DNA of 64,000 bases from 1-14-2-50-31-20 sp965370315 (GCA_965370315.1 CBDUTO010000005.1:8481-72480); one strand, 5' to 3'. Positions 9,772-19,247 are shown, counted from the first letter of the stretch. Notes: generated from the letters alone by a model not told the origin. A program made the numbers and translations.

Positions 9772-10008
9772 GGAATTGCACCTGGATTCTTTTTAACAAA
9801 TCAGAATAGATTTTTGTTAATCGATGAAAATACAAACAAGCTTACTGCTAGAGGTGAAAAAATATTAAATAACACTCCAATGGGTAAGTTTGGAGAACCA
9901 GAAGATTTACAAGGTGCAGTTCTTTATTTGCTGTCAGATATTTCTAAATTTGTTACTGGTACCGTGCTGGCAATTGATGGTGGCTTTAACGCATATAGTG
10001 GTGTATAG
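9772..10008 (+). pseudogene. C-terminal remnant of an SDR dehydrogenase (D-mannonate oxidoreductase-like)
   Basis: From 9772 the frame encodes 'GIAPGFFLTNQNRFLLIDEN', continuing to 'TPMGKFGEPEDLQGAVLYLL' and 'FVTGTVLAIDGGFNAYSGV'. This is the C-terminal third of a classical short-chain dehydrogenase of the mannonate/fructuronate oxidoreductase type. An in-frame TGA at 9769-9771 lies immediately upstream. None of the earlier SDR motifs (TGxxxGIG, NNAG, YxxxK) occurs in any frame of the preceding 180 nt, so about two thirds of the gene, with the NAD site and catalytic Tyr-Lys, is missing. A TTG at 9814 could allow a 64-aa fragment, which would be inactive. It lies 22 nt upstream of the mannonate dehydratase, the usual partner. 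Confidence 0.75.
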
Positions 10009-10030
10009 ATAACTAGGAGTAAATAGAAAT

Positions 10031-11244
10031 ATGGGAATGATACAAACTTGGAGATGGTACGGACCTAATGATCCAGTAACATTGACCGATATAAGACAAG
10101 CTGGTGCTACTGGCATAGTTACTGCGCTACACGAAATTCCAATTGGTGAAGTATGGTCAGTAGAAGATCTTGAAAAAAGAAAAAGAATAATTGAATGGGA
10201 TTATTCGCAGAACCCACCAAAGAGAAGGGGATTAGAATGGAGTGTAATTGAAAGCATTCCAGTTCATGAAGATATTAAATTAGGTAAATCAAATAGAGAT
10301 AGTTGGATAGAAAAATATCAACAAAGCCTTAAAAATGTTGGCTGGGCTGGTATTCATAATGTGTGTTATAATTTTATGCCTTTTGTTGATTGGACAAGAA
10401 CAAACTTAGATTTAGTATTAGACGATGGTGCAAGAGCTCTTGCATTTGATATGATTGAGTATATAGTATTTGATGTATTTATGTTGAAAAGAGAAAACTC
10501 TGAGAATGACTACAGCGAAGAATTACTTGATCAAGCTCGTGAGAAATTTGAATCAATGTCTGAGGAACAAAGATTGTGCTTCAAAAAAATATAATAGCTG
10601 GTTTACTAGGCGGACAAGAAGGTTATTCCGTTGAGTCGTTTAGAAATAAATTGGATGAATATAAAGAAATTAATACGGCAAAGTATAGAGAAAATCTTGC
10701 ATACTTTCTAAAAGCTGTTGTTCCCGTTGCTGAAGAAGCCGGTGTAAGATTATCAATTCATCCCGATGATCCACCTGTTCCACTTTTCGGATTGCCAAGA
10801 GTTGTTAGCACAGAAGAAGACCTTGCTTATCTATTAAATGCTTACGACTCAACATTTAATGGGTTTACCATGTGCACTGGTTCATTTGGTGTTAGACCAG
10901 ACAATGATTTAGTTGGAATGATTGAAAGATATGGAAGTAAACTTAATTTTGCGCATCTAAGAAGTACTCAAAGAGATGGTGGTGGAAGCTTTAATGAAGC
11001 AGGACATTTACGTGGTGATGTAGATATGTTTAAAATTATCTCAGCAATTTTAAAAGAACAAAAGAAAAGGCATTCTGCACATCGACAAGATGAACAAATA
11101 CCAATGAGAGCAGATCATGGTCATACCATTCTTGATGATTTAAGAAAGAAAACAAATCCGGGATATTCAGCAATTGGTTTATTAAGAGGCATGGCTGAGC
11201 TTCGCGGTTTAGAGATGGGTATTGAAAGAAGTGGATTAATCTAA
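10031..11244 (+). pseudogene. uxuA: Mannonate dehydratase with a frameshift in a 7-A run
   Basis: Two overlapping frames together make one full-length UxuA (about 403 aa), which converts D-mannonate to 2-keto-3-deoxygluconate. The first frame (10031-10594) carries the N-terminus (MGMIQTWRWYGPNDPVTLTD, 'GIVTALHEIPIGEVW'). The second, joined near 10583-10589 and ending at 11244, carries the metal-site motifs 'SIHPDDPPVPLFGLPR', 'GFTMCTGSFGVRPDNDL', 'HLRSTQRD' and 'MRADHGHTI'. The break is a run of seven A's (10583-10589). An eighth A, or a -1 slip on AAA-AAA, restores '...CFKKNIIAGLLGG'. It could be a sequencing indel, a genuine mutation or programmed slippage. The downstream kinase is intact. 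Confidence 0.88.
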
Positions 11245-11292
11245 ATAAGAAATCTAAAACAGTAGAAGTGAAATTAAAGTTTAAGGAATAAA

Positions 11293-12372
11293 ATGAGCTT
11301 AAAGCTAAAATCAGATTGTAAATATTCAATGATAGTTCCAACCAGTATGGGTGTTAGAATTACTCCAACTGAAAATCAACCAGTACATAGTAGTGATACT
11401 TATAAACTTTTTATTACCAGTGCTGAGACTAATGTTGCAAGTATTTCCTCATATCTTGGTTTACCAGTAAAAGTTCTAACAACCTTTGTTAAAGATAGCC
11501 CAATATCAAAATTGATAAAAAGTAATCTAAAAAATAGGATGATGGATTTTGAAGGTGCTGAAGTTGAACAAGGTGATCCATGGGGTTATAGACATCAATT
11601 TAATATTGCTGATAGTGGATTTGGTTCACGCGGACCTCGTGTTCACAATGATCGTGCAGGTGAAGTAGGAAGAACACTAAATGTAAATGATTTTGATCTT
11701 GAAAGAATATTTGGAGAGGAAGGGGTCCAAATAATTCATTTGTCTGGATTAATTGCTGCCTTATCGCCTGAAACATCAAAGTTTTGTCTGGAGTTATCAA
11801 GAGCTGCTAAAAAACACGGAACAAGGATTTCTTTTGATCTTAACTATAGGGCATCATTTTGGAAAGGAAGAGAAGATGAATTAAGAACTGCGTTTACAGA
11901 AATTGCAATGATGTCAGATATTCTAATTGGCAATGAGGAGGATTTTCAACTTTGCTTTGGTATTAAAGGACCAGAAGATGGCGGCGAAGCATTAGGTGAA
12001 AAGATTGAGAGCTTTAAAGAAATGATTGGTAGAGTGAAAGAGCAATTTCCAAATGCTGAGGTTTTTGCGACAACATTAAGAGAAGTAGAAAATGCTAATA
12101 AGCACAAGTGGGGTGCAATAATGTTAGCTGGTGATGAATGGCAAGTTGTGAAACCTAGAGAAATAGAAATTATTGATAGAATTGGTGGCGGAGATGGTTT
12201 TGTTGGTGGGCTACTTTATGGAATCCTAAAAAAATGGGATGCAGAGAAATGGATTCAATTTGGATGGGCAACCGGTGCAATGGCTACAACCTTCACTACA
12301 GATTATGCTCAGCCTGCGGATGAAGAAATGGTTTGGAGTATATGGCACGGAAATGCTAGAGTTAGAAGATAA
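11293..12372 (+). CDS. PfkB-family sugar kinase, probable 2-keto-3-deoxygluconate kinase
   Basis: The 359-aa product is a ribokinase/PfkB fold kinase. The C-terminal signature is 'IDRIGGGDGFVGGLLYGIL', with the catalytic base D301 (GGGD instead of the more common GAGD). The middle has the family segments 'HLSGLIAAL', 'ISFDLNYRASFW' and 'DILIGNEEDF'. KDG kinases make 2-keto-3-deoxy-6-phosphogluconate from the product of mannonate dehydratase, whose gene lies 48 nt upstream; this context drives the substrate call. AAGGA lies 5 nt before the ATG. No KDPG aldolase is present in the window, so that step must be encoded elsewhere. Confidence 0.85.
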   Translation: MSLKLKSDCKYSMIVPTSMGVRITPTENQPVHSSDTYKLFITSAETNVASISSYLGLPVKVLTTFVKDSPISKLIKSNLKNRMMDFEGAEVEQGDPWGYRHQFNIADSGFGSRGPRVHNDRAGEVGRTLNVNDFDLERIFGEEGVQIIHLSGLIAALSPETSKFCLELSRAAKKHGTRISFDLNYRASFWKGREDELRTAFTEIAMMSDILIGNEEDFQLCFGIKGPEDGGEALGEKIESFKEMIGRVKEQFPNAEVFATTLREVENANKHKWGAIMLAGDEWQVVKPREIEIIDRIGGGDGFVGGLLYGILKKWDAEKWIQFGWATGAMATTFTTDYAQPADEEMVWSIWHGNARVRR

Positions 12373-12391
12373 TTTAAATTAGGATTGGTCA

Positions 12392-13663
12392 ATGTTATTA
12401 TTTGCAAAAGGTTCACCAGAAACTGTAATTACTTCTGAAGAATTAAATGAAGTACTATTTGAAACGTTTTCTAAGATTGGTGAGAAAAAGAAAGTTCTGG
12501 CAATTCCTCCTGACTTTACAAGATATCATTCTCGAGCAGGAGAAATAACTGAACTATCCTATAATTTTTATAAAGAAAGAATGACAGATATTCTTCCAGC
12601 CCTCGGAACTCATTATCCTATGACAGATAATGAGATTAAGAAAATGTATGGAAATATACCACTAGAGATATTCAGAGAACACAATTGGAAGGAAGATTTA
12701 TACACGCTCGGAGTTGTTCCAAAAGCATTTGTAAATGAAATTTCTAATGGAAAAGTAAGTTTTGAATGGAAAGCACAAGTGAATAAATTGTTGGTTGATG
12801 GTCAGTTTGATTTAATCCTCTCAATTGGACAAGTTGTTCCTCACGAAGTTGTTGGTATGGCAAACCATAACAAAAATATTTTTGTTGGCACTGGGGGCAC
12901 TGATGGAATAAACAAAAGTCATTTTCTTGGAGCAGCCTCCGGAATAGAACAAATTATGGGACGCGCTGATACTCCAGTAAGAAAGGTACTTAACTATGCA
13001 TCAGATAATTTTGCAAAGGATTTGCCAATACTATATATTCAAACAGTAATTGGTAAAGATCAGAATGGAAATCTTGTAATAAGAGGTTTGTTCATTGGCT
13101 ATGACAATGAATGCTTTGAGCGAGCGGCAGAACTTTCGCTAGAAGTTAATTTTAAGATGCTAGATAAACCACTAAACAAAGTAGTTGTATTTCTTGATCC
13201 ATCTGAGTTCAGAAGCACTTGGCTTGGTAATAAATCAGTTTACAGAACCCGTATGGCTATAGCTGATGGTGGTGAATTAGTTGTTCTAGCACCAGGCTTA
13301 AAAGAGTTTGGCGAAGACAAAGAGATTGATAGATTGATAAGAAAATATGGCTATCAAACAACTCCAGAAATATTAAAATTTGTTGATGAGAATGAAGAAC
13401 TTCAGAATAACCTTAGTGCTGCAGCACACCTTATTCATGGTTCTTCCGAAAATAGATTTACAATTACTTATTGTCCAGGAAATATTTCCGAAGCAGAAAT
13501 TGAAAGTGTAAATTATAAATACGGAATTTTGGATGAGATGATAAAGAAATACGATCCAGAAAAATTAATTGATGGATATAATACATTACCTGATGGAGAG
13601 GAGATATTTTATATATCAAATCCAGCTTTAGGTTTGTGGGCATACAAAGAAAGATTTAAGTAA
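12392..13663 (+). CDS. LarA-family nickel-pincer racemase/epimerase, possibly D-gluconate 2-epimerase
   Basis: The 423-aa product belongs to the lactate racemase (LarA, DUF2088) family. 'PDFTR' (40-44) fits the N-terminal substrate-binding region and 'GTHYPMTD' holds H74. The key residues H151, K161 and H177 have the same spacing (10 and 16) as H174, K184 and H200 of Lactiplantibacillus LarA: the second catalytic His, the cofactor-attached Lys and the Ni-ligating His. LarA enzymes invert alpha-hydroxy acids using a nickel-pincer nucleotide made by LarB/C/E, none of which is in this window. The gene sits between KDG kinase and 6-phosphogluconate dehydrogenase. A D-gluconate/D-mannonate 2-epimerase, an activity described for some LarA homologues, is therefore the most economical inference. 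Confidence 0.85.
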   Translation: MLLFAKGSPETVITSEELNEVLFETFSKIGEKKKVLAIPPDFTRYHSRAGEITELSYNFYKERMTDILPALGTHYPMTDNEIKKMYGNIPLEIFREHNWKEDLYTLGVVPKAFVNEISNGKVSFEWKAQVNKLLVDGQFDLILSIGQVVPHEVVGMANHNKNIFVGTGGTDGINKSHFLGAASGIEQIMGRADTPVRKVLNYASDNFAKDLPILYIQTVIGKDQNGNLVIRGLFIGYDNECFERAAELSLEVNFKMLDKPLNKVVVFLDPSEFRSTWLGNKSVYRTRMAIADGGELVVLAPGLKEFGEDKEIDRLIRKYGYQTTPEILKFVDENEELQNNLSAAAHLIHGSSENRFTITYCPGNISEAEIESVNYKYGILDEMIKKYDPEKLIDGYNTLPDGEEIFYISNPALGLWAYKERFK

Positions 13664-13689
13664 AATTATTATTTATAAGGAAAATTAAA

Positions 13690-15144
13690 ATGAGTAAAGC
13701 TAACATAGGTCTTGTAGGTCTTGCAGTAATGGGTGAAAATCTTGTGCTAAATATGGAAAGTCACGGTTACACTGTAGCAGTATTTAACAGAACAACATCA
13801 AAAGTAGATGACTTTGTGGTTAAGGGTAGAGGCAAGGGGAAGAATATTACAGGAACATATTCTGTTGAAGAATTTGTGAATGCTCTGGAAAGACCACGTA
13901 AAGTAATGATAATGGTTAAAGCAGGGGCGCCAGTCGATGCATTTATTGAACAAGTAATTCCATTCCTTGAAGAAGGTGATATTATTATTGATGGGGGTAA
14001 TTCACATTTCCCAGATACTATTAGAAGAACAGAGTATGTTGAAAGCAAAGGGTTTTTGTTTATTGGAACAGGTGTCTCTGGCGGGGAAGAGGGGGCTTTA
14101 TTAGGACCATCGATAATGCCTGGAGGTTCTGCCAAAGCTTGGGAGATTGTTAAACCAATATTTCAATCTATAGCTGCAAAAGTTGAAGATGGTTCACCAT
14201 GTTGTGAGTGGGTTGGAAATGATGGTGCTGGTCATTTTGTAAAAATGGTTCATAATGGAATAGAGTATGGCGACATGCAATTAATTACTGAAGTTTATCA
14301 AGTAATGAAAAACCTTCTAGGAATGAACGCAGATGAGATGTACGAAGTTTTTAAAGAATGGAATAAAGGGGAACTTGATAGTTATTTAATTGAAATCACA
14401 AGAGACATTCTTGCATTCAAGGATGAAGATGGAAGTGCCTTAGTTGAAAAAATACTTGATACCGCTGGTCAGAAGGGAACTGGGAAATGGACTGCAGTTG
14501 CATCACTTGATGTGGGTGTACCACTTACGCTTATTGGTGAAGCTGTTTATGCACGCACTCTTTCATCGATAAAGGAGGAAAGAGTAGAAGCGTCAAAAAT
14601 TCTCACTGGCCCAACACCAAAATTTGAAGGCGACAAAAAAGCATTCATCGAAGATTTAAGGAAAGCGTTACTTGCATCCAAAATAGTTTCTTATGCACAA
14701 GGTTATGTGCTATTAAAATCAGCAGCTAAGGAATATGGATGGGATTTAAACTACGGTGGCATTGCTTTAATGTGGCGTGGTGGTTGTATTATCCGTTCAG
14801 TTTTTCTTGGAAAAATTAAAGATGCTTTTGATAATAATCCAAAGCTATCTAATCTATTACTCGATTCATATTTCAAAGAAAAAATTGTAGAAGCTCAAGA
14901 AGCTTGGAGACGAGTTGTTGCTTCTGCAGTAACCAATGGTATTTGGATTCCTGCAATGTCAACCGCACTTAACTATTTTGATGGATACAGAACTGAAAGA
15001 CTTCCTGCTAATCTATTGCAAGCTCAACGCGATTATTTTGGTGCTCACACATACGAAAGAACTGATATGCCACGTGGAGAGTTCTTTCATACAAACTGGA
15101 CTGGAAGAGGTGGTACAACTGCATCATCCACGTATGATGCTTAG
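13690..15144 (+). CDS. gnd: 6-phosphogluconate dehydrogenase, decarboxylating
   Basis: The 484-aa product oxidatively decarboxylates 6-phosphogluconate to ribulose-5-phosphate with NAD(P)+. The N-terminal Rossmann motif is 'IGLVGLAVMGENLVLNM'. The active-site block 'GHFVKMVHNGIEYGDMQL' includes the catalytic lysine K185 and H188-N189. 'DGGNSHFPDT' and 'GVSGGEEGALLGPSIMPGG' are further family hallmarks, and 'DLNYGGIALMWRGGCIIRS' lies in the all-alpha dimer domain. Length matches the long-chain family. A Shine-Dalgarno-like AAGGA precedes the ATG. It closes the sugar-acid operon (27 nt gap), linking it to the pentose phosphate pathway. Confidence 0.96.
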   Translation: MSKANIGLVGLAVMGENLVLNMESHGYTVAVFNRTTSKVDDFVVKGRGKGKNITGTYSVEEFVNALERPRKVMIMVKAGAPVDAFIEQVIPFLEEGDIIIDGGNSHFPDTIRRTEYVESKGFLFIGTGVSGGEEGALLGPSIMPGGSAKAWEIVKPIFQSIAAKVEDGSPCCEWVGNDGAGHFVKMVHNGIEYGDMQLITEVYQVMKNLLGMNADEMYEVFKEWNKGELDSYLIEITRDILAFKDEDGSALVEKILDTAGQKGTGKWTAVASLDVGVPLTLIGEAVYARTLSSIKEERVEASKILTGPTPKFEGDKKAFIEDLRKALLASKIVSYAQGYVLLKSAAKEYGWDLNYGGIALMWRGGCIIRSVFLGKIKDAFDNNPKLSNLLLDSYFKEKIVEAQEAWRRVVASAVTNGIWIPAMSTALNYFDGYRTERLPANLLQAQRDYFGAHTYERTDMPRGEFFHTNWTGRGGTTASSTYDA

Positions 15145-15159
15145 ATTTATTTGAATTAA

Positions 15160-15204
15160 AATTCTAGCAGAGCAGAGAGAAATATTCTTTGCTATGTTAG
15201 AATT
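15160..15204 (+). terminator. Long imperfect hairpin after gnd
   Basis: AATTCTAGCA (15160-15169) pairs with TGTTAGAATT (15195-15204) with one G-U. The inner GCAGAG/TTTGC can extend the stem with further G-U pairs. Only a weak T stretch follows, so this may act as a 3' mRNA end or as a transcript-stabilising hairpin between gnd and the next gene. Confidence 0.45.
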
Positions 15205-15263
15205 GACTTTATCAAAAAAAACAAATGGATAAATACTAATTGAATATTTTAACTAAGGATAAT

Positions 15264-15776
15264 ATGGAAAATATTATAACAAGAGAAAATATTATTTTTG
15301 TAGGTAAAGAGTATTCATTGAATATGCTTGCTTTAGTCTTTATATATATCACTCCAGCGCTCTCACATTTGGTTGGTTACCCAATTTACTATTTTGAACC
15401 CATGAGAGTCTTTCTCATATTCACTATGGTCCATTTGAAAAAGAAGAATGCATATATTCTGGCTCTTACTTTACCTCTATTCTCATTTATTGTCTCTGCC
15501 CATCCATCTATTGTAAAAATGGCTTTAATTACTACTGAGCTTTCTATAAATGTATTTCTATTCTATATTCTGAGTGGAAAAATAAAGAATAAATTTATTT
15601 CAATATTTCTGAGTATTTCAATAAGCAAAATTATTTACTATTCAATTAAATACTTATTAATTAATACAAGCATGTTGAATTCTGGTTTGATTTCAACCCC
15701 AATTCTATTACAATTTGGAACAACACTTGTATTAAGTGGATATGCTTACTATTTCATAACTAAGAAAAAGTATTGA
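15264..15776 (+). CDS. Small multi-pass membrane protein of unknown function
   Basis: The 170-aa product has five or six hydrophobic helices covering most of its length. I start it at the ATG at 15264, preceded by AAGGA (15255-15259), rather than at an in-frame TTG at 15240. The size, the short polar loops and the motif 'IVSAHPSIVKMALITTELSI' near the middle are loosely reminiscent of substrate-binding S components of ECF transporters, but I see no specific signature. No ATPase or ECF T component is adjacent, so this idea is weak. It stands alone between gnd and a hypothetical gene. Confidence 0.55.
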   Translation: MENIITRENIIFVGKEYSLNMLALVFIYITPALSHLVGYPIYYFEPMRVFLIFTMVHLKKKNAYILALTLPLFSFIVSAHPSIVKMALITTELSINVFLFYILSGKIKNKFISIFLSISISKIIYYSIKYLLINTSMLNSGLISTPILLQFGTTLVLSGYAYYFITKKKY

Positions 15777-15885
15777 GCTAAAGCATGTAAACATAAGTTG
15801 AAATACTATCTACTCCTTTACTGAGAATATATAAATATAATTGTTGTAATTATAAAAACTTTACCATAATAATTTGGAGTAAGTA

Positions 15886-16665
15886 ATGGAAGTAAATCTT
15901 TATCTATCAATTATGCCCGAAGCACTAATAGCTTCAATGCTCTCCCCTGTAGAGTTTGGGAGATATTTTGCAGTAGGTACAAAGAAAAGAACTAGAGGGC
16001 AAGCTATGTTCTTTAAATTAAACCGAGATTTTAAGTCTGACTATCTTAAATTAGATGATCTTGATAAGAGATGTGTCCTCAATGAAGATGGTTCGCCAAA
16101 ACGATCGAAGTACATTTCAATTTACCGTGTATTAGAACATGTTCCAATGGAAGCAATTGAAAATCTATATTTAGTTACAGATGATGGAAGAGTGCTTGAA
16201 TTGGAAAAAGAAAATTATTTCGATGATGAAAATGATGCACTTCATCTCTATCAGCAGTTAGGTCCTGTTAAACCACTTATTGCTAGTTCATTAAATCCGC
16301 CAGATTTTTGTAAGTATCTTACTGATACAACCAAACCAGTTTCTGTTCCTAAACTAGCTTTTGTTGAACTAATTTTAAATGGATTAGCCAATGACCCTGA
16401 AAATGCCACACTTGATAACATCCCTTATCAAAATATTGATCATATGAGAGGATGCTTAATTAACCTTCAAAAAAAACCTAGTAAGCCAAATAAAACAGTT
16501 GTAAGAAGCACAAAAAAAGATATTCTCTATAGAACTTGTAAAAATGGATTCTTTATTGGAGATAATGAGACGATGTATTATTACCCAATGCCATCAAAAA
16601 CAAAATTAGAAGGTGAGTACTATGCTTGGTGGAAATCTGCTTTAACACAAGGATTTAATTACTAA
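15886..16665 (+). CDS. Conserved hypothetical protein upstream of hppA
   Basis: The 259-aa product is soluble and lacks a signal peptide or membrane helix. Notable stretches are 'EFGRYFAVGTKKRTRGQAMF', 'PKRSKYISIYRVLEHVPM', 'NLYLVTDDGRVLELE' and a C-terminal 'GDNETMYYYPMPSKTKLEGE'. I recognise no catalytic or nucleic-acid-binding motif. A GGAG ribosome site precedes the ATG. It ends 18 nt before the membrane pyrophosphatase gene, which suggests co-transcription and possibly a related housekeeping role, but no function is claimed. Confidence 0.65.
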   Translation: MEVNLYLSIMPEALIASMLSPVEFGRYFAVGTKKRTRGQAMFFKLNRDFKSDYLKLDDLDKRCVLNEDGSPKRSKYISIYRVLEHVPMEAIENLYLVTDDGRVLELEKENYFDDENDALHLYQQLGPVKPLIASSLNPPDFCKYLTDTTKPVSVPKLAFVELILNGLANDPENATLDNIPYQNIDHMRGCLINLQKKPSKPNKTVVRSTKKDILYRTCKNGFFIGDNETMYYYPMPSKTKLEGEYYAWWKSALTQGFNY

Positions 16666-16683
16666 TAAAATTTAAGGAAAGTT

Positions 16684-18879
16684 ATGATAGAGAATATATT
16701 TTGGACAGTTCCTGTTGCATCAATTATTGCATTGGCTTTTGCTGCATTCTTTTTTAAACAGATGATGAAAAACAGTGAAGGTACTGAAAGAATGGTTACA
16801 ATTGCCGAACATGTTCGCAAAGGTGCTATGGCATATTTAAAACAACAGTATAAAGTTGTGGGAATATTTTTTGCAATAATGACAGTACTTTTTTCAATTA
16901 TGGCATATGGATTTAATTTGCAAAATCCTTGGGTGCCATTTGCGTTTTTAACTGGTGGATTCTTTTCAGGACTAGCAGGTTTCTTTGGAATGAAGACAGC
17001 CACGTATGCCTCTGCACGTACTGCTAATGCTGCACGCGATTCACTTAACGGAGCCTTAAAAATTGCATTTAGAAGCGGTGCGGTTATGGGACTTGTTGTT
17101 GTAGGACTTGGATTATTGGATATCTCCATTTGGTTTGTTGCATTAAATTATTTTTATCCAATAGGAATTGATGATGGACACAATTTAGTGGTTATTACGA
17201 CAACTATGTTAACATTTGGCATGGGTGCCTCAGCTCAAGCATTGTTTGCTAGAGTTGGTGGTGGAATATTTACTAAAGCTGCCGACGTTGGGGGAGACTT
17301 AGTAGGTAAGGTAGAAGCTGGAATTCCCGAAGATGATCCACGCAATCCTGCTACAATAGCTGATAATGTTGGAGATAACGTTGGTGACGTTGCCGGTATG
17401 GGTGCTGATCTATATGAGTCATACTGTGGATCAATCCTTGCTACATCTGCTCTTGGTGCTGCGGCTTTTATGGGCAACAACGAAATGCAACTTAAAGCTG
17501 TTATTGCTCCAATGCTTATTGCTGCTGTAGGAATTATACTTTCAATTCTCGGAATCTTTTTAGTTAAAACAAAAGAAGGTGCAACTCAAAAAGAACTTCT
17601 AGAATCTTTAGGACGTGGAATTAATATTAGTTCAGTATTAGTAATTATTTTTTCGCTTGGCATATTACATATAGTTGGAGTCGAAAACGTATATGGTATT
17701 TGGGGTGCAATTATTGTTGGTTTGGTCACAGGTACTGTAATTGGAAAGGCTACAGAGTATTATACTTCTGCAACATACAGCCCAACGCAAATGATTGCTA
17801 GAAGCACAGAGTTTGGTTCAGCTACGGTTATCATATCAGGTCTTGGCACAGGAATGATTTCCACTACTATTCCAGTTCTTGCAGTTGTCTTTGGAATTGT
17901 TTTGTCATTCTTATTTGCTTCTGGTTTTGATTTTAGCAATATGGGGCTTGGTTTATATGGTGTTGGTATCGCCGCCGTTGGAATGCTTTCTACTCTTGGA
18001 ATAACACTAGCAACAGATGCCTACGGACCTATTGCAGATAATGCTGGTGGTAATGCGGAGATGAGCGGACTTGGAGAGGAAGTTAGAAAAAGAACAGATG
18101 CTCTTGATTCACTTGGTAACACAACAGCTGCAACTGGTAAAGGATTTGCAATCGGATCTGCTGCACTTACAGCACTAGCTTTACTTGCCTCATATATTGA
18201 AGAATTAAAAATTGGATTATTACGAATTGGCGAAACGGTTTTAGAATTCAGCAATGGAACAACCGTGGATATTGCAACTGCAACGTTAGCAGATTTTATG
18301 AACTACTATCAAGTAAACCTAATGAATCCAAAAGTATTAGTTGGAATGCTTGTTGGTTCAATGATGTCTTTTCTATTTTGTGGTTTAACAATGAATGCCG
18401 TTGGACGTGCAGCGTCTAAAATGGTAGAAGAAGTACGACGACAATTTAGAGAAATCCCTGGAATAATGGAAAGCAAAGCAGAGCCAGACTATGCACGATG
18501 TGTTGAAATATCTACCAAAGGTGCACAGAGAGAGATGTTGCTCCCAGCTTCTCTTGCAATATTAGTCCCAATTATTGTTGGTTTAATAATGGGAGTTCCT
18601 GCAGTTATTGGATTGATGGTTGGGGCATTAGTGGCTGGATTTGTATTGGCTGTATTCATGGCAAATTCTGGTGGTGCGTGGGATAATGCTAAAAAATATA
18701 TTGAAGAAGGTCATCTTGGAGGAAAAGGTTCAAACGCACATAGAGCTGCAATTATAGGTGATACTGTGGGTGACCCTTTCAAAGATACTTCAGGACCAAG
18801 TCTAAATATTCTGATTAAACTAATGAGTATGGTCGCAATTGTTATGTCTGGATTAACTGTGGCATTTAGTCTCATGTAG
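16684..18879 (+). CDS. hppA: Membrane-bound ion-pumping pyrophosphatase, K+-dependent type
   Basis: The 731-aa product, with about 16 membrane helices, couples pyrophosphate hydrolysis to Na+ and/or H+ export. The catalytic signature is 'DVGGDLVGKVEAGIPEDDPR' from residue 201, followed by 'IADNVGDNVGDVAGMGADL'. The C-terminal part has 'NSGGAWDNAKKYIEEG' and 'GDTVGDPFKDTSGPS'. In the diagnostic segment 'LGNTTAATGKGFAIGSA' position 482 is Ala, the residue of K+-dependent enzymes; K+-independent ones have Lys there. Na+ versus H+ specificity cannot be settled by eye. It is followed by a strong intrinsic terminator. Confidence 0.95.
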   Translation: MIENIFWTVPVASIIALAFAAFFFKQMMKNSEGTERMVTIAEHVRKGAMAYLKQQYKVVGIFFAIMTVLFSIMAYGFNLQNPWVPFAFLTGGFFSGLAGFFGMKTATYASARTANAARDSLNGALKIAFRSGAVMGLVVVGLGLLDISIWFVALNYFYPIGIDDGHNLVVITTTMLTFGMGASAQALFARVGGGIFTKAADVGGDLVGKVEAGIPEDDPRNPATIADNVGDNVGDVAGMGADLYESYCGSILATSALGAAAFMGNNEMQLKAVIAPMLIAAVGIILSILGIFLVKTKEGATQKELLESLGRGINISSVLVIIFSLGILHIVGVENVYGIWGAIIVGLVTGTVIGKATEYYTSATYSPTQMIARSTEFGSATVIISGLGTGMISTTIPVLAVVFGIVLSFLFASGFDFSNMGLGLYGVGIAAVGMLSTLGITLATDAYGPIADNAGGNAEMSGLGEEVRKRTDALDSLGNTTAATGKGFAIGSAALTALALLASYIEELKIGLLRIGETVLEFSNGTTVDIATATLADFMNYYQVNLMNPKVLVGMLVGSMMSFLFCGLTMNAVGRAASKMVEEVRRQFREIPGIMESKAEPDYARCVEISTKGAQREMLLPASLAILVPIIVGLIMGVPAVIGLMVGALVAGFVLAVFMANSGGAWDNAKKYIEEGHLGGKGSNAHRAAIIGDTVGDPFKDTSGPSLNILIKLMSMVAIVMSGLTVAFSLM

Positions 18880-18910
18880 GAAAGAGCTAATTCTAAAGCA
18901 AAAAAATTCA

Positions 18911-18948
18911 CCCAACTTTCTATTTTTTAATTTAGAAAGTTGGGTTTT
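18911..18948 (+). terminator. Intrinsic terminator downstream of hppA
   Basis: CCCAACTTTCTA (18911-18922) pairs perfectly with TAGAAAGTTGGG (18933-18944), giving a 12-bp stem and a 10-nt loop, followed by TTTT. It begins 31 nt after the hppA stop codon. Confidence 0.88.
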
Positions 18949-19247
18949 AAAATAGAGATTAATAATGAATCACTTCAATATTCTATTCAACACTTCTGCA
19001 ACTTTATCAAGTAGTTCATGTTATATTGCACAGGTAGAATCATTCTCATACTCTAAGAAATAATTTCATCGTATGAGTAATTGTTAGGGCATAAAATATT
19101 CTGAAATCTCATTACGATAAATAAGTAGGTTTTAACTATTTATGAATCGTCTGAGCAAATGTACATGGACAGATACAAATAAATAGTGCATAGGAAAGTC
19201 TTTAAAAGCAAAAAGCTCAATAACAGTTTGCTATTAAGCTTTATCTG
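18949..19247. other. Intergenic stretch with no recognisable gene
   Basis: About 300 nt of AT-rich sequence between the hppA terminator and the tRNA 3' end. I find no ORF with a credible start and ribosome site, and no extended palindrome. Confidence 0.6.

Noticed and set aside
9934..10116. Minus-strand 60-codon ORF over the SDR remnant and uxuA start
   Set aside because: It is opposite recognisable SDR and UxuA coding sequence and has no domain or ribosome site.
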